DNA of 64,000 nt from Rhodospirillaceae bacterium (GTDB lineage: Bacteria > Pseudomonadota > Alphaproteobacteria > Rhodospirillales > Rhodospirillaceae). Positions 6,968-15,165 of the stretch are shown piece after piece. The DNA lies in assembly GCA_029243545.1 (NCBI GenBank), contig JAQWRV010000028.1, positions 87,949 to 151,948 of the forward strand. Direction: 5' to 3'. Numbering within the stretch: the first letter of the stretch is position 1; each line of letters begins with the position of its first letter. A program made the translations under genes and the position numbers. The notes beneath the pieces are model-generated. The model ran no database searches, was not told the DNA's origin, and saw nothing but the letters and a program-made list of their open reading frames with translations.

Positions 6968-8245
6968 ATGACTTTCACTCTTTATAGACTTTTGACCGAT
7001 ATAGCGGCCTGGCCGCTCCGCGCTGTATTGCGCTGGAGATCATGGCGCGGCAAAGAAGATCCTGCACGGCTTGCAGAGCGGCGCGGTCTATCCCCCTTAC
7101 CTCGGCCTGAGGGCCGGCTTATTTGGTGTCATGCCGCCAGTTTGGGTGAGTCCGTTGCCCTCCTGCCGCTGATAGACCGGCTCTGTTCGAGCCCAAGAAC
7201 TCACGTGCTGCTCACATCCGGAACAACCACCAGCGCACAAATTATGGCGCAGCGGCTACCTGACGGCGCGACGCATCAATTCGCCCCTTGGGACCGGCGG
7301 GCCTGGGTATCGAGGTTTCTCGAACATTGGCAACCGGACCTTGCGATTCGCATGGAATCGGAATTATGGCCCAACACCCAATTGCTAATGCACGAACGCC
7401 ATATTCCGGTCGCAGTCATAAACGCACGGCTATCGGCAGGGTCCGCTCGCGGCTGGTCACGTTTTGGCGCCATGGCGAAAACTGTTTTCGGCAGCATTGA
7501 TCTCGTCGTCGCCCAATCCGCAACCTTTGCTGCTGCTTTTGAGCATCTCGGAGCCAGGCATGTGAAGGTCGCCCCTAATTTGAAGTTATCTGCGAATGCG
7601 CTACCGGTTGACCGTGAGGCGCTAACCGCACTTCAGGGCTCGATTGGCGCCCGGCCGGTGTGGTTGGCCGCGAGCACCCATGATGGTGAAGAACAAATTG
7701 CCATGGATGTACATCGTTCTGTGTCAAAAGACGTTCCAGAACTCCTTACAATCATCGTTCCGCGCCATCCCGACCGGGGGGGCGATATTCGGCAGCTTGC
7801 CGCTGGCTCAGGTTTGCCGGTGTCGCTCAGGAGCACGAACGACAGCATTGACGCAGAAACTGATATTTATGTGGCCGACACACTTGGCGAACTTGGCCTC
7901 TTTTATACCGTTTCACGAGTCGTCTTTATGGGAAAGAGCCTAACCGCCACGGGTGGACAAAACCCTGTAGAGGCAGCGCACTTTGAATGTGCCATACTAT
8001 TCGGCATTCATATGGAAAATTTTGAAGATATTGCGGAAACCATGCTCGCCGCCGGTATGGCCGAACAAGTCGACAGTCAGGAAACACTGGAAGACGCTGT
8101 ACGGTCTCTTCTTATAACCGATTTGCGCAGCGACGTAATGTGTGCATCTGCAAGCTCCATGATAAAAAACGTCCCTGACGGTCTCGACCAAACTTATGGC
8201 GCCCTACTAACGTTGATGGATGGGTCCGACGGCAATGGACGCTGA
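6968..8245 (+). CDS. waaA: 3-deoxy-D-manno-octulosonic acid (Kdo) transferase
   Basis: A 425-residue Kdo transferase (GT30), close to the usual length. It attaches Kdo to lipid IVA at the inner face of the cytoplasmic membrane during lipopolysaccharide core synthesis. Visible are the N-terminal membrane-associated segment (TLYRLLTDIAAWPLRAV), the catalytic motif CHAASLGESVALLPL at ~54-68, MESELWPN, VINARLS, LAASTHDGEEQ, VPRHPDRG and the donor-binding GGQNPVEAAHF. The downstream glycosyltransferase overlaps its 3' end by up to 26 bases, which implies co-translation. There is no lpxK beside it. Confidence 0.92.
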   Translation: MTFTLYRLLTDIAAWPLRAVLRWRSWRGKEDPARLAERRGLSPLPRPEGRLIWCHAASLGESVALLPLIDRLCSSPRTHVLLTSGTTTSAQIMAQRLPDGATHQFAPWDRRAWVSRFLEHWQPDLAIRMESELWPNTQLLMHERHIPVAVINARLSAGSARGWSRFGAMAKTVFGSIDLVVAQSATFAAAFEHLGARHVKVAPNLKLSANALPVDREALTALQGSIGARPVWLAASTHDGEEQIAMDVHRSVSKDVPELLTIIVPRHPDRGGDIRQLAAGSGLPVSLRSTNDSIDAETDIYVADTLGELGLFYTVSRVVFMGKSLTATGGQNPVEAAHFECAILFGIHMENFEDIAETMLAAGMAEQVDSQETLEDAVRSLLITDLRSDVMCASASSMIKNVPDGLDQTYGALLTLMDGSDGNGR

Positions 8246-10004
8246 GGCTGGGGCTGAAAGCAAGCTGCGCGACCTCCGCCGGGAACTCGCGGAGATATGT
8301 CTGGATGCACGTCTCGATAAAATCTCCGCATTGTCGAATGCACCGTCAGGTGACGCTCTCGCCACAATATACAATTCAGGCCTTCGGCATCTTCCAATGA
8401 CGAAGGCTGATCAGGCTGTCGCGGAACGGTGTCACCGTATGCTGACGGTTGAGCACGATCCTGTGCGCAAAGCCTGCGCCTTTCTCGCCCTTAATCTTTT
8501 TTCTTTTTCGTATCGCATAGACCGGTCGTTTGATTTGATTGACGTACCGACAGAGTTAGCAGCCACCATGGTCCGCGCACTCCTCGGTCTGCCACAGTTT
8601 TTTGAAAAGGATGGTGCACGCAAACAAGCTCTTATTCATTTCACGACTTCCATGGAAGAGATCCACAAAGCGGCACGGGTCATTGATAAGCCTGATTTTC
8701 GGCAAGCCATTCTTAGTGGCTTTCTCGACGGCTTCTCGCTGATGCCGATGTACGGCGAAGACGTGCCCTTAAAAGATATAGCTGTTATGCGGGCATATCT
8801 CATTCGTCTGCACTTGGAAACTTCAGGACTTGCTCAAGACGCTGTTCCGACCTGGCCTGGGCAGATGCCAAGTCAACTCAGACTTGGAATCCTGAGCCCG
8901 GGCGCCCAAAGTGAGATGGCTGCCATCAGGGGGCATCTGTCAGGAATCAATAAGGAGCAGTTTCATATTACCGCTTTCGTACCTGATGCCGCCATCGACA
9001 GTGTCAGTCGGGGCGTCGAAGACATAGCAGACGCTTTGATTCCCCTTCCTGTCGATGACATTGCAGAAGCAGCTCAAATGGTGAAGCAGGAAAACCTCGA
9101 TATCCTTATCGCCGCAGCCAACATTACAAACATTCCGACTTTTCCGTGGACTTTGTTGATTGCTCAGCGTCTCGCACGGATTCAAGCCACCATGCATGCG
9201 TCGCCTTTGACTTCCGGGTTTGATACCGTCGATCTGTATTTGAACGGAACCTTGAACGAAGGTGAAAGCGCTCAAGACGATTATACGGAAGACCTGACCC
9301 TCGTTACCGGCTCATCCAATCACTATCTTTTTGTCGACGGTGTTCCTCCGCCGCAGGACATCCAGAGAAGCGAACTTGAATTACCAAACACCGGTCCAAT
9401 TCTAGTATCAGGAGCTAACGTTTTTAAGATTGGCCCGGACCTTGTTGAAACGTGGGTCAGCATTCTGGGCACATTACCAGACGCTCATTTGGTTTTATAT
9501 CCCTTCAATCCCAATTGGGCGGCGCAATACCCTCAACGTCAAAGCTTCCTAAAGTTCCTGCGTTCACGGCTTGCTGCGGCAGGCGTCGAAAAAAACCGTG
9601 TGCATGTATTGGATGCGCAATCCTCGCGGAGGCCAATACTCGGTTTGCTCAATTTAGCTGACCTCTACCTCGACAGCTTTCCCTACTCAGGCGCCGTATC
9701 AATCATTGAACCTCTTGTCTGCGGCTGCCCACCTGTGGTGCTTGAGGGCCAGACCGCACGCTGCCGGCAAAGTGCGGCACTGTTAAAAGAGATTGGTCTT
9801 GATGTTCTCGTAACAGGGTCACGGGACGACTATATCGCGGTGACGGTACGGCTCATTAAAGATGAAGCATTACGCAATGAAATGGCACAGGCTGTAAAAG
9901 AAATGTCAGGCCGCGCTGGTCTCGGCCTATCTAATTCCATCGGCAGCCGAGTCGGTGATGCGTTATGGAACTCCTTTTTGGAACGCTTGGGCAGCACTGT
10001 CTGA
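8220..10004 (+). CDS. GT41-type (O-GlcNAc transferase-like) glycosyltransferase
   Basis: About 594 residues. The C-terminal half has the GT41/SPINDLY fold signature: LGILSPGAQSEMAAIRGHL at the start of the first Rossmann unit and LYLDSFPYSGAVSIIEPLVC in the nucleotide-sugar site, followed by GCPPVVLEGQTARCRQSAAL. The N-terminal ~200 residues are helical but lack clear TPR repeats. Such enzymes transfer sugars to protein Ser/Thr or Asn, or act on surface glycans. It overlaps waaA (ATG 8220, or ATG 8235 as an alternative start), linking it to envelope synthesis; a past role in flagellin glycosylation is conceivable from the neighbourhood but is only inference. Confidence 0.75.
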   Translation: MGPTAMDAEAGAESKLRDLRRELAEICLDARLDKISALSNAPSGDALATIYNSGLRHLPMTKADQAVAERCHRMLTVEHDPVRKACAFLALNLFSFSYRIDRSFDLIDVPTELAATMVRALLGLPQFFEKDGARKQALIHFTTSMEEIHKAARVIDKPDFRQAILSGFLDGFSLMPMYGEDVPLKDIAVMRAYLIRLHLETSGLAQDAVPTWPGQMPSQLRLGILSPGAQSEMAAIRGHLSGINKEQFHITAFVPDAAIDSVSRGVEDIADALIPLPVDDIAEAAQMVKQENLDILIAAANITNIPTFPWTLLIAQRLARIQATMHASPLTSGFDTVDLYLNGTLNEGESAQDDYTEDLTLVTGSSNHYLFVDGVPPPQDIQRSELELPNTGPILVSGANVFKIGPDLVETWVSILGTLPDAHLVLYPFNPNWAAQYPQRQSFLKFLRSRLAAAGVEKNRVHVLDAQSSRRPILGLLNLADLYLDSFPYSGAVSIIEPLVCGCPPVVLEGQTARCRQSAALLKEIGLDVLVTGSRDDYIAVTVRLIKDEALRNEMAQAVKEMSGRAGLGLSNSIGSRVGDALWNSFLERLGSTV

Positions 10005-10234
10005 GTCAGGCTAGATTTGGCGAATCAGTCCAGAGAAACTAGGCCGTCACTTTGTTTCAGCTTAAGCGCATCTTCCACTTGGGCAGTGCAGTCACCACGA
10101 ATTGTTTTAGTGATCAGTAATTCACCAATCCGTTTCTCCTGACCAGCATAGAACCGTCCAAACCGCACTGACCTGTCCCCTATGCGTGGTCCAGTTGGTT
10201 TGAGAGAGCCCGGAAGTTTTCAAGGTATTGCGGT
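10005..10234. other. Gap with a short unassigned minus-strand frame
   Basis: A minus-strand frame from GTG 10168 to a stop at 10025 reads VRFGRFYAGQEKRIGELLIT and then KTIRGDCTAQVEDALKLKQS. It looks protein-like but lacks a convincing ribosome site, and neighbouring frames also hold short runs (PQYLENFRALSNQLDHA). It may be the tail of another deleted gene. I cannot name it. Confidence 0.25.
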
Positions 10235-10423
10235 TTGACGGTTCGAGGCAAGGCTGTCTGTGGTGCAGGCTCTGTGAACGCCGCCGCTTTAGAAGCCTCA
10301 ATCGTCGACCTTGGACAAGAATTCACATGGATGAGTACAACGCAGCGGGCTTACTCCTCTGCAGCTAAAGTGATCACCGCAGCCGATGATATGCTTGATG
10401 AACTATTGCGAAAGAAACGTTAA
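10235..10423 (+). pseudogene. flgE: C-terminal remnant of a flagellar hook/rod protein (FlgE-like)
   Basis: The frame reads GAGSVNAAALEASIVDLGQE, FTWMSTTQRAYSSAAKVITA and ADDMLDELLRKKR before the stop. This is the conserved C-terminal helix of the flagellar hook and rod family (ALEASNVDLxxEFTNMIxTQRAYSAxxKVIxTADEMLDELLxIKR), closest to FlgE. Intact FlgE exceeds 400 residues; only about 55 remain and no real start codon is present. The conserved Asn after FT has become Trp, consistent with relaxed selection. Confidence 0.8.
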
Positions 10424-10453
10424 GCCTGATCTTTCATAGGCAAAATACAAAAT

Positions 10454-10480
10454 CCCTGGAGTTTTCTCCGGGGCTTTTTG
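10454..10480. terminator. Rho-independent terminator, probably bidirectional
   Basis: Eight-base stem CCCTGGAG / CTCCGGGG (10454-10461 with 10466-10473) closed by a TTTT loop and followed on the plus strand by CTTTTTGTTCTT. The plus-strand upstream side is A-rich (AAAATACAAAAT), so it can also stop minus-strand transcription arriving from nadC. It sits between the convergent flgE remnant and nadC. Confidence 0.8.
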
Positions 10481-10490
10481 TTCTTAAACA

Positions 10491-11354
10491 TTAATCTTGG
10501 AAATCCAGGCCTAAATCCAGGCACGGCGCGGAATGGGTAATCCATCCGACGGAAATAACATCCACACCGCTTTCGGCAACAGCAGCAACAGTGCCTAGCG
10601 TGATCGACCCGGATGCTTCGACAACGGCACGCCCCGCTATAAGCTGGACCGCACGAGCCATGGTCGGCGGATCCATATTGTCGAGCATGATGACATCAGC
10701 CCCTGCCCCAAGTGCCGACTCGATTTGATCGATGTGATCCACTTCCACTTCAATCTTCACCATATGCCCGGCTTTCGCCTTGGCGTTTTCTACCGCAGCA
10801 GCAACACCGTCAGCAGCAATGATGTGATTGTCTTTGATAAGCACCCCATCGCCCAATCCGAAACGGTGATTAAATCCTCCGCCGCAGCGCACAGCGTACT
10901 TTTCGAGCGCGCGTAATCCAGGCGTGGTTTTGCGGGTGCAGCAGATCCGTGCCGAGGTGTGAGAAACGGCGTCCACGAGTTTGCGCGTCTCCGACGCCAC
11001 GCCAGAAAGGTGGCCCAAAAAATTGAGGGCCGTTCGTTCGCCCGCAAGAATCGTACGCGCGTTACCAGAAACTTCTAGAACTGCAGTGCCGGCTTCCACC
11101 AAACCACCATCGCTGTTCAGGGCCTTAACGGTTACCCCTTCGCCCGCCAACACGAATGCACGCGCGGCAATGGCGAGACTAGAGAGAACACCCGGTTTCC
11201 GCGCGACGATAGTTGCGGTTGCTTGCGCATCTTCTGCAATGGTTAAATTTGAAGTGAGGTCACCGGCAACGCCAAGGTCTTCGGCTAATGCGGCGAGAAC
11301 GGTTTGATCAAGCGCTGTAGGGGTAAGAGGAAATTCTGGCGCAGACACACACAC
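10491..11354 (-). CDS. nadC: Nicotinate-nucleotide pyrophosphorylase (quinolinate phosphoribosyltransferase)
   Basis: A 287-residue enzyme that converts quinolinate and PRPP to nicotinate mononucleotide in de novo NAD synthesis. Key motifs are [12 protein letters not shown] near the start, [20 protein letters not shown] with the PRPP/quinolinate-binding Arg and Lys, [40 protein letters not shown] and VEASGSITL. It lies 28 bases after nadA in the same direction, so nadA-nadC form an operon. A terminator follows directly. nadB is not in this window. Confidence 0.95.
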   Translation of the reverse strand: MCVSAPEFPLTPTALDQTVLAALAEDLGVAGDLTSNLTIAEDAQATATIVARKPGVLSSLAIAARAFVLAGEGVTVKALNSDGGLVEAGTAVLEVSGNARTILAGERTALNFLGHLSGVASETRKLVDAVSHTSARICCTRKTTPGLRALEKYAVRCGGGFNHRFGLGDGVLIKDNHIIAADGVAAAVENAKAKAGHMVKIEVEVDHIDQIESALGAGADVIMLDNMDPPTMARAVQLIAGRAVVEASGSITLGTVAAVAESGVDVISVGWITHSAPCLDLGLDFQD

Positions 11355-11382
11355 TCCAATTCATGCAGCGTCGATGGCGTTG

Positions 11383-12411
11383 TTACTGGCCGGGGGCCCA
11401 GCCGTTTAACATACGTTCCACAGACCGGCGGGCGTTATCCGTAACGGCTGGATCAATGGTCACTTCATGTTCCATGTTCTGAAGCGCCGAGAGAATGTTA
11501 TCCAACTCGATGCGCTTCATGTGCGGGCATAAGTTACATGGCTTGACGAACTCGATGTCCGGGTATTGCGCTGAAACGTTGTCACTCATGGAGCACTCGG
11601 TCACCAGAACAACACGGCTAGGGTGTTTCTCACCAACGTAGTCTGCCATGCCTGCGGTTGAGCCGGAAAAATCAGCTTCATCAACTACATCGGGTGGGCA
11701 TTCGGGATGTGCGATAATCACGACCCCTGGATAGCTGGTGCGGAAGTCACGCATATCCTGCGCGGTAAATTGTTCGTGGACCTCGCAGCGGCCCTTCCAG
11801 GCGATGATCTCCACATTGGTTTCCCGGGCAACGTTCTGTGCCAAATACTCGTCGGGCAGCATGATTACCTTATCAACACCTAAAGACTCAATAATCTGCT
11901 TGGCATTACCGGAGGTGCAGCAAATGTCGGACTCCGCTTTAACCTCAGCCGAGGTGTTGACGTAAGTCACGACGGGTACACCTGGATACTTTTCCTTGAT
12001 CAGCTGCACATCAGCGCCGGTGATTGAAGCCGCAAGCGAGCAGCCCGCCTCAAGGTCTGGAATGAGCACTGTCTTGTTAGGATTGATCAGTTTAGCCGTC
12101 TCGGCCATGAAGTGTACGCCAGCCATCACGATAATATCTGCTTCCGTATCGGCGGCATGGCGCGCCAATGCCAGTGAATCGCCGACAATATCGGCGACGC
12201 AGTGATAGATCTCCGGCGTCATATAATTGTGCCCGAGGATCACGGCATTACGCTCCGCCTTAAGACGGTTAATGGCATCGATCTTGGGTGCATGTACGGC
12301 CCATTCGATCTCGGGAATAACCTTTTTCACACGGTCATAGAGCAGCGCAGTCCGGCTCTGGGTTTCTTCATTAAAGGTCAAATCGGCCGCAGCCAGGTGG
12401 GGCACATTCAT
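11383..12411 (-). CDS. nadA: Quinolinate synthase
   Basis: A 342-residue [4Fe-4S] enzyme that condenses iminoaspartate with dihydroxyacetone phosphate to quinolinate. Visible motifs are [47 protein letters not shown] (first cluster Cys), [30 protein letters not shown] (second) and [10 protein letters not shown] (third). Length is normal. nadC follows 28 bases downstream and the putative regulator nadQ lies upstream in the same direction, so the three genes form the NAD synthesis block. Confidence 0.95.
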   Translation of the reverse strand: MNVPHLAAADLTFNEETQSRTALLYDRVKKVIPEIEWAVHAPKIDAINRLKAERNAVILGHNYMTPEIYHCVADIVGDSLALARHAADTEADIIVMAGVHFMAETAKLINPNKTVLIPDLEAGCSLAASITGADVQLIKEKYPGVPVVTYVNTSAEVKAESDICCTSGNAKQIIESLGVDKVIMLPDEYLAQNVARETNVEIIAWKGRCEVHEQFTAQDMRDFRTSYPGVVIIAHPECPPDVVDEADFSGSTAGMADYVGEKHPSRVVLVTECSMSDNVSAQYPDIEFVKPCNLCPHMKRIELDNILSALQNMEHEVTIDPAVTDNARRSVERMLNGWAPGQ

Positions 12412-12437
12412 AACATCAATCTCTTACCAGTTTTGCA

Positions 12438-12510
12438 TCACTTATACTATTTCTGAGCATATGGGGGGCGTATAAAAAAGCACTCCCTTATGCTCACGCT
12501 GAGTGAAAGC
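12438..12510. promoter_or_regulatory. Candidate NadQ operator region upstream of nadA
   Basis: The gap between nadQ and nadA contains dyad elements: TGAGCATA (12454-12461) matched by TATGCTCA (12489-12496), a tighter palindrome CTCA-cgc-TGAG (12493-12503), and TCACTTAT (12438-12445), which is mirrored by ATAAGTGA at 12591-12598. This is where a NAD-responsive repressor of nadA would act. The link to NadQ is inferred from position; I do not have the NadQ consensus to compare. Confidence 0.4.
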
Positions 12511-12598
12511 CTAGGAGTATCCTGTAAAGGAGTCAAGAAAACGAAATGGCGTATCACCATTGGGCGGACCAATCTCACGGGTTTGTAAGCATAAGTGA

Positions 12599-13696
12599 CT
12601 ATTTTGCCCGCCGTCCCCGGGGCACACGCACGCCCGGTGCCGGACGCTCTCGCACCACATCATGGCGGAACCGGAACAGTTCTGCAGGTCTCCCGCCCGT
12701 TTCAGCAGAAATCCTGCCCGTTGGTTCGACCAGGCCTTCGGTTGCGACCAACCGGCGGAAATTCTGCTTGTGCAGCGGTGCTCCGGCCAGGCCTTCAACC
12801 GCCCTTTGAAGTTGCAAAAGCGTGAATTCGGCTGGCATAACCTCAAAAATCACCGGCCGATAGCGAATTTTTCCACGCAGCCGGCCCAGGGCTGTTGCCA
12901 ATATCCTGCGATGGTCTTGGGCCAAAGGCAGACCCATTAACTGATGGACGTCTATTTGGTCTTGTTTGGTACGAATACGACCGTCAGCCAAGGTTTCGGC
13001 CACCAATCCGGCTTCATAAAGTAGCTCGTAACGTTCCAACACCCGGTCCGCATCCCAGCCGACGTCACCGAAACCAAACACAACGTCAGCCCGTTCTCGC
13101 CGGATTCGTTTTTCGGGCTTCGTTTCACCACCGGTAGCCCAGTCCAATAATTGGGGCTGTATCACCTCACTCAGAATCGGTGGTGCACCGCCGCGCCAAT
13201 CTTCCCAGGGGAATAAGCGATACCAGCCAAACCAAGAGCCGCCAGCCAGCCTTTTCGCCGAGGATTGAAGGACCAGAGCCACATATCCTACGGAAATCGG
13301 CCTCGGACCACCGGTTCTTTGGGTCGGATCACGGAATCGGTCACCGAACGTGTATAGTTGTTCTAGGAATCCTAAATTGAGACCTGTCTGGTCCGCAACC
13401 CAGCCCCTTAACCCCTCCTCCATAGTCCGGTCCCTTTCTGGGTCGAAAGGACCTGCGGGTAAACGGGGGCGACCAGTTTCAGTCTCGCTGTCATTTTCGA
13501 CCAGAAGAATCCGCGGCTCTCCGGCCGAAACCGTGGAAATCACAGCGCTGAGATCGAGTACCACCGACTGCGTAGTGTCCTGGACTCGCTTTTTGGCCGC
13601 TTTTCCGGTCGCTTTGGCTGGCATATCACCCGTGCGTTGTTGTTCTGCGCCAGGCTCAGCCCGGCGAATCTTGCCAGGTGTTAACGTCTTCTTCAC
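12599..13696 (-). CDS. nadQ: NadQ-like NAD biosynthesis regulator (COG4111, Nudix-related)
   Basis: A 365-residue protein. The central part resembles a Nudix fold without a complete Nudix box (PRILLVENDSETETGRPRLP, then LYTFGDRFRDP and PRPISVGYVALV). The C-terminal ~130 residues look like a winged-helix DNA-binding domain (FTLLQLQRAVEGLAG, FRRLVATEGLVEPTG). Proteins of this design, COG4111/NadQ, control nadABC in alphaproteobacteria, and here it lies 187 bases upstream of nadA. GTG 13696 is preceded by GAGGG at five bases, so I take it as the start. It probably binds the dyad sites before nadA. Another reading is a Nudix hydrolase-like protein without regulatory role, which the context makes less likely. 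Confidence 0.75.
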   Translation of the reverse strand: MKKTLTPGKIRRAEPGAEQQRTGDMPAKATGKAAKKRVQDTTQSVVLDLSAVISTVSAGEPRILLVENDSETETGRPRLPAGPFDPERDRTMEEGLRGWVADQTGLNLGFLEQLYTFGDRFRDPTQRTGGPRPISVGYVALVLQSSAKRLAGGSWFGWYRLFPWEDWRGGAPPILSEVIQPQLLDWATGGETKPEKRIRRERADVVFGFGDVGWDADRVLERYELLYEAGLVAETLADGRIRTKQDQIDVHQLMGLPLAQDHRRILATALGRLRGKIRYRPVIFEVMPAEFTLLQLQRAVEGLAGAPLHKQNFRRLVATEGLVEPTGRISAETGGRPAELFRFRHDVVRERPAPGVRVPRGRRAK

Positions 13697-13814
13697 CCAG
13701 CCCTCTTACGGCTCACGATTACAGGTAAGAGGACTGTAAAGCGCTTGGATACCCAAACGGAAGCCATAGGGACAAAAAGCTTCCAACAGAACGCCAGGCC
13801 AATCAAGAAGTTAG

Positions 13815-14007
13815 GGACCGAACGTAAATCCGTTTGCTCAGCAGCTCAAGAATCTTGGGCCTGCCCGGCTGGCTGCCATGGCAGGTGTCTCTGTCGGGTT
13901 AATCGCCTTTATCATTTTCTTTGCGACCCGCTTTTCGTCGTCACCGATGGAGTTGCTTTATGGTAATTTGACCCAAACAGATTCCCGCGAAATTACACGC
14001 CAACTAG
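13815..14007 (+). pseudogene. fliF: N-terminal remnant of flagellar MS-ring protein FliF
   Basis: Codons after an in-frame stop at 13812 read QQLKNLGPARLAAMAGVSVG, a membrane helix (LIAFIIFFATRF), then SSPMELLYGNLTQTDSREIT. This is the typical FliF N-terminus (LKNLGPxRLAAM, helix, LLYGDLxxxDS). No start codon precedes it in frame. Similarity ends near 14000, where the sequence passes directly into an FlbD fragment in another frame. FliF is normally about 550 residues, so over 90% has gone. Confidence 0.8.
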
Positions 14008-14190
14008 TGTGCAGACATCCCAGGTGAGCTTCTCGAATCTGAATTGTTAGGCCGTGGAAAAGGTGCCTTCACGGGTGCAATTACCCGGTGCATCGGAAAA
14101 TATGAAGAAGCCGACGGCAGCACGCTGCGTAATACGCTTAATACGCATGCAGACCAAGGTGTCCCCGTGCCGCCACCAGGCGGAGGTTAA
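14008..14190 (+). pseudogene. flbD: Internally deleted sigma-54 activator FlbD remnant
   Basis: The frame reads [39 protein letters not shown], then directly [20 protein letters not shown]. The first part is the AAA+ activator core with the GAFTGA sigma-54 contact loop. The last part is the Fis-type helix-turn-helix end of FlbD (RTLRNKLxxYxxxGVxVPPPG). About 250 residues that should lie between them, including Walker B and the arginine finger, are absent, so this is a deletion inside flbD fused to the fliF stub upstream. It ends at the natural stop. Confidence 0.75.
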
Positions 14191-14305
14191 GACGCACCGG
14201 CCATAGAACTTCGTTCTAGACGCACATCTTAACGAGACTCTTCTAAAAACATACGTGTAGTCTTTCAGAGGCTTTTTCGGGATTCTCTAGTAGAAGAGGT
14301 GCTCA

Positions 14306-15157
14306 ATGGCTCGGCCTTGGATCGAATTTCTTTACGCGCAAAAACTACCCTGGAATACAGGCCTCTATGGCGGCGCGCGCGCCGATGTGGAAAGTAAGAT
14401 TCTTAGCATTGACTATACAGCTGGAGATTCAAGCACCCTGATACGCTATCCCGCTGGCTGGGAACGCACCGCGCCCGAAGTACTGACGGCGGAGGAAGAG
14501 TTTTTCATTCTCGACGGCTCTATTGAAATCAATGGCCGCACCTATGCACGGGAATGTTACGCCAATTTTCCAGCCGGTTATGTGCGCGAGTCCGCATGCT
14601 CCCCGGAAGGCTGTGTCGCGTTGACCTTTTTTGATTCCGAACCACAGCTGTACGACGACCAATCAGTCGAATATGACAAAAAAGACCTCATTGAGTTTCT
14701 CAACACATTCGACATGAAATGGGATTCCGCCACCGCTGATCCTTCATTGGAGTGGATGGGCAACCGGCGCAAAGTGTTGAAGTGGGACCGCGAATACGAT
14801 CAGAAGCAAACGTTTTTATTCACCACGCCGCCGCATATCTATCCCGACAACTGGGCCTGTCCTACCCTAACCCATCCTTGCGTTGAAGAATCGTTTATGC
14901 TCTCTGGTGAAATAACCGGGCCCTTCGGACGGATGAATGAAGGGGCCTATTTCTGGCGCCCAGAAGGTAAGCCACATGGACCGTTCGGCACCCGAGGCGG
15001 TGGCTTTACGTTCATCCGGTTCAAGTACGGCGCGCACGTCAATGTCTGGGGCAAGAATGATGTCCCTTATCACTTCGATTTTGAGTATAATCCTGAACTT
15101 CCGCCAAATCTCGCCCACTTGGGCGACGCACCATACGAGGGACTAGAGCGTTTTTGA
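14306..15157 (+). CDS. Bicupin (DUF4437-like) protein
   Basis: A 283-residue protein with two cupin-like beta-barrels. The first covers residues ~45-115 (APEVLTAEEEFFILDGSIEI, NFPAGYVRESACSPEGC). The second covers ~185-250 (THPCVEESFMLSGEITGPFG, YFWRPEGKPHGPFGTRGGG). The second has the Glu and His positions expected of a metal site. No signal peptide is seen, so it is probably cytoplasmic. Such proteins range from dioxygenases to ligand sensors, so the reaction is unknown. It converges on an MmgE/PrpD gene and is the first gene after the flagellar remnants. Confidence 0.7.
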   Translation: MARPWIEFLYAQKLPWNTGLYGGARADVESKILSIDYTAGDSSTLIRYPAGWERTAPEVLTAEEEFFILDGSIEINGRTYARECYANFPAGYVRESACSPEGCVALTFFDSEPQLYDDQSVEYDKKDLIEFLNTFDMKWDSATADPSLEWMGNRRKVLKWDREYDQKQTFLFTTPPHIYPDNWACPTLTHPCVEESFMLSGEITGPFGRMNEGAYFWRPEGKPHGPFGTRGGGFTFIRFKYGAHVNVWGKNDVPYHFDFEYNPELPPNLAHLGDAPYEGLERF

Positions 15158-15165
15158 GAACCGGC

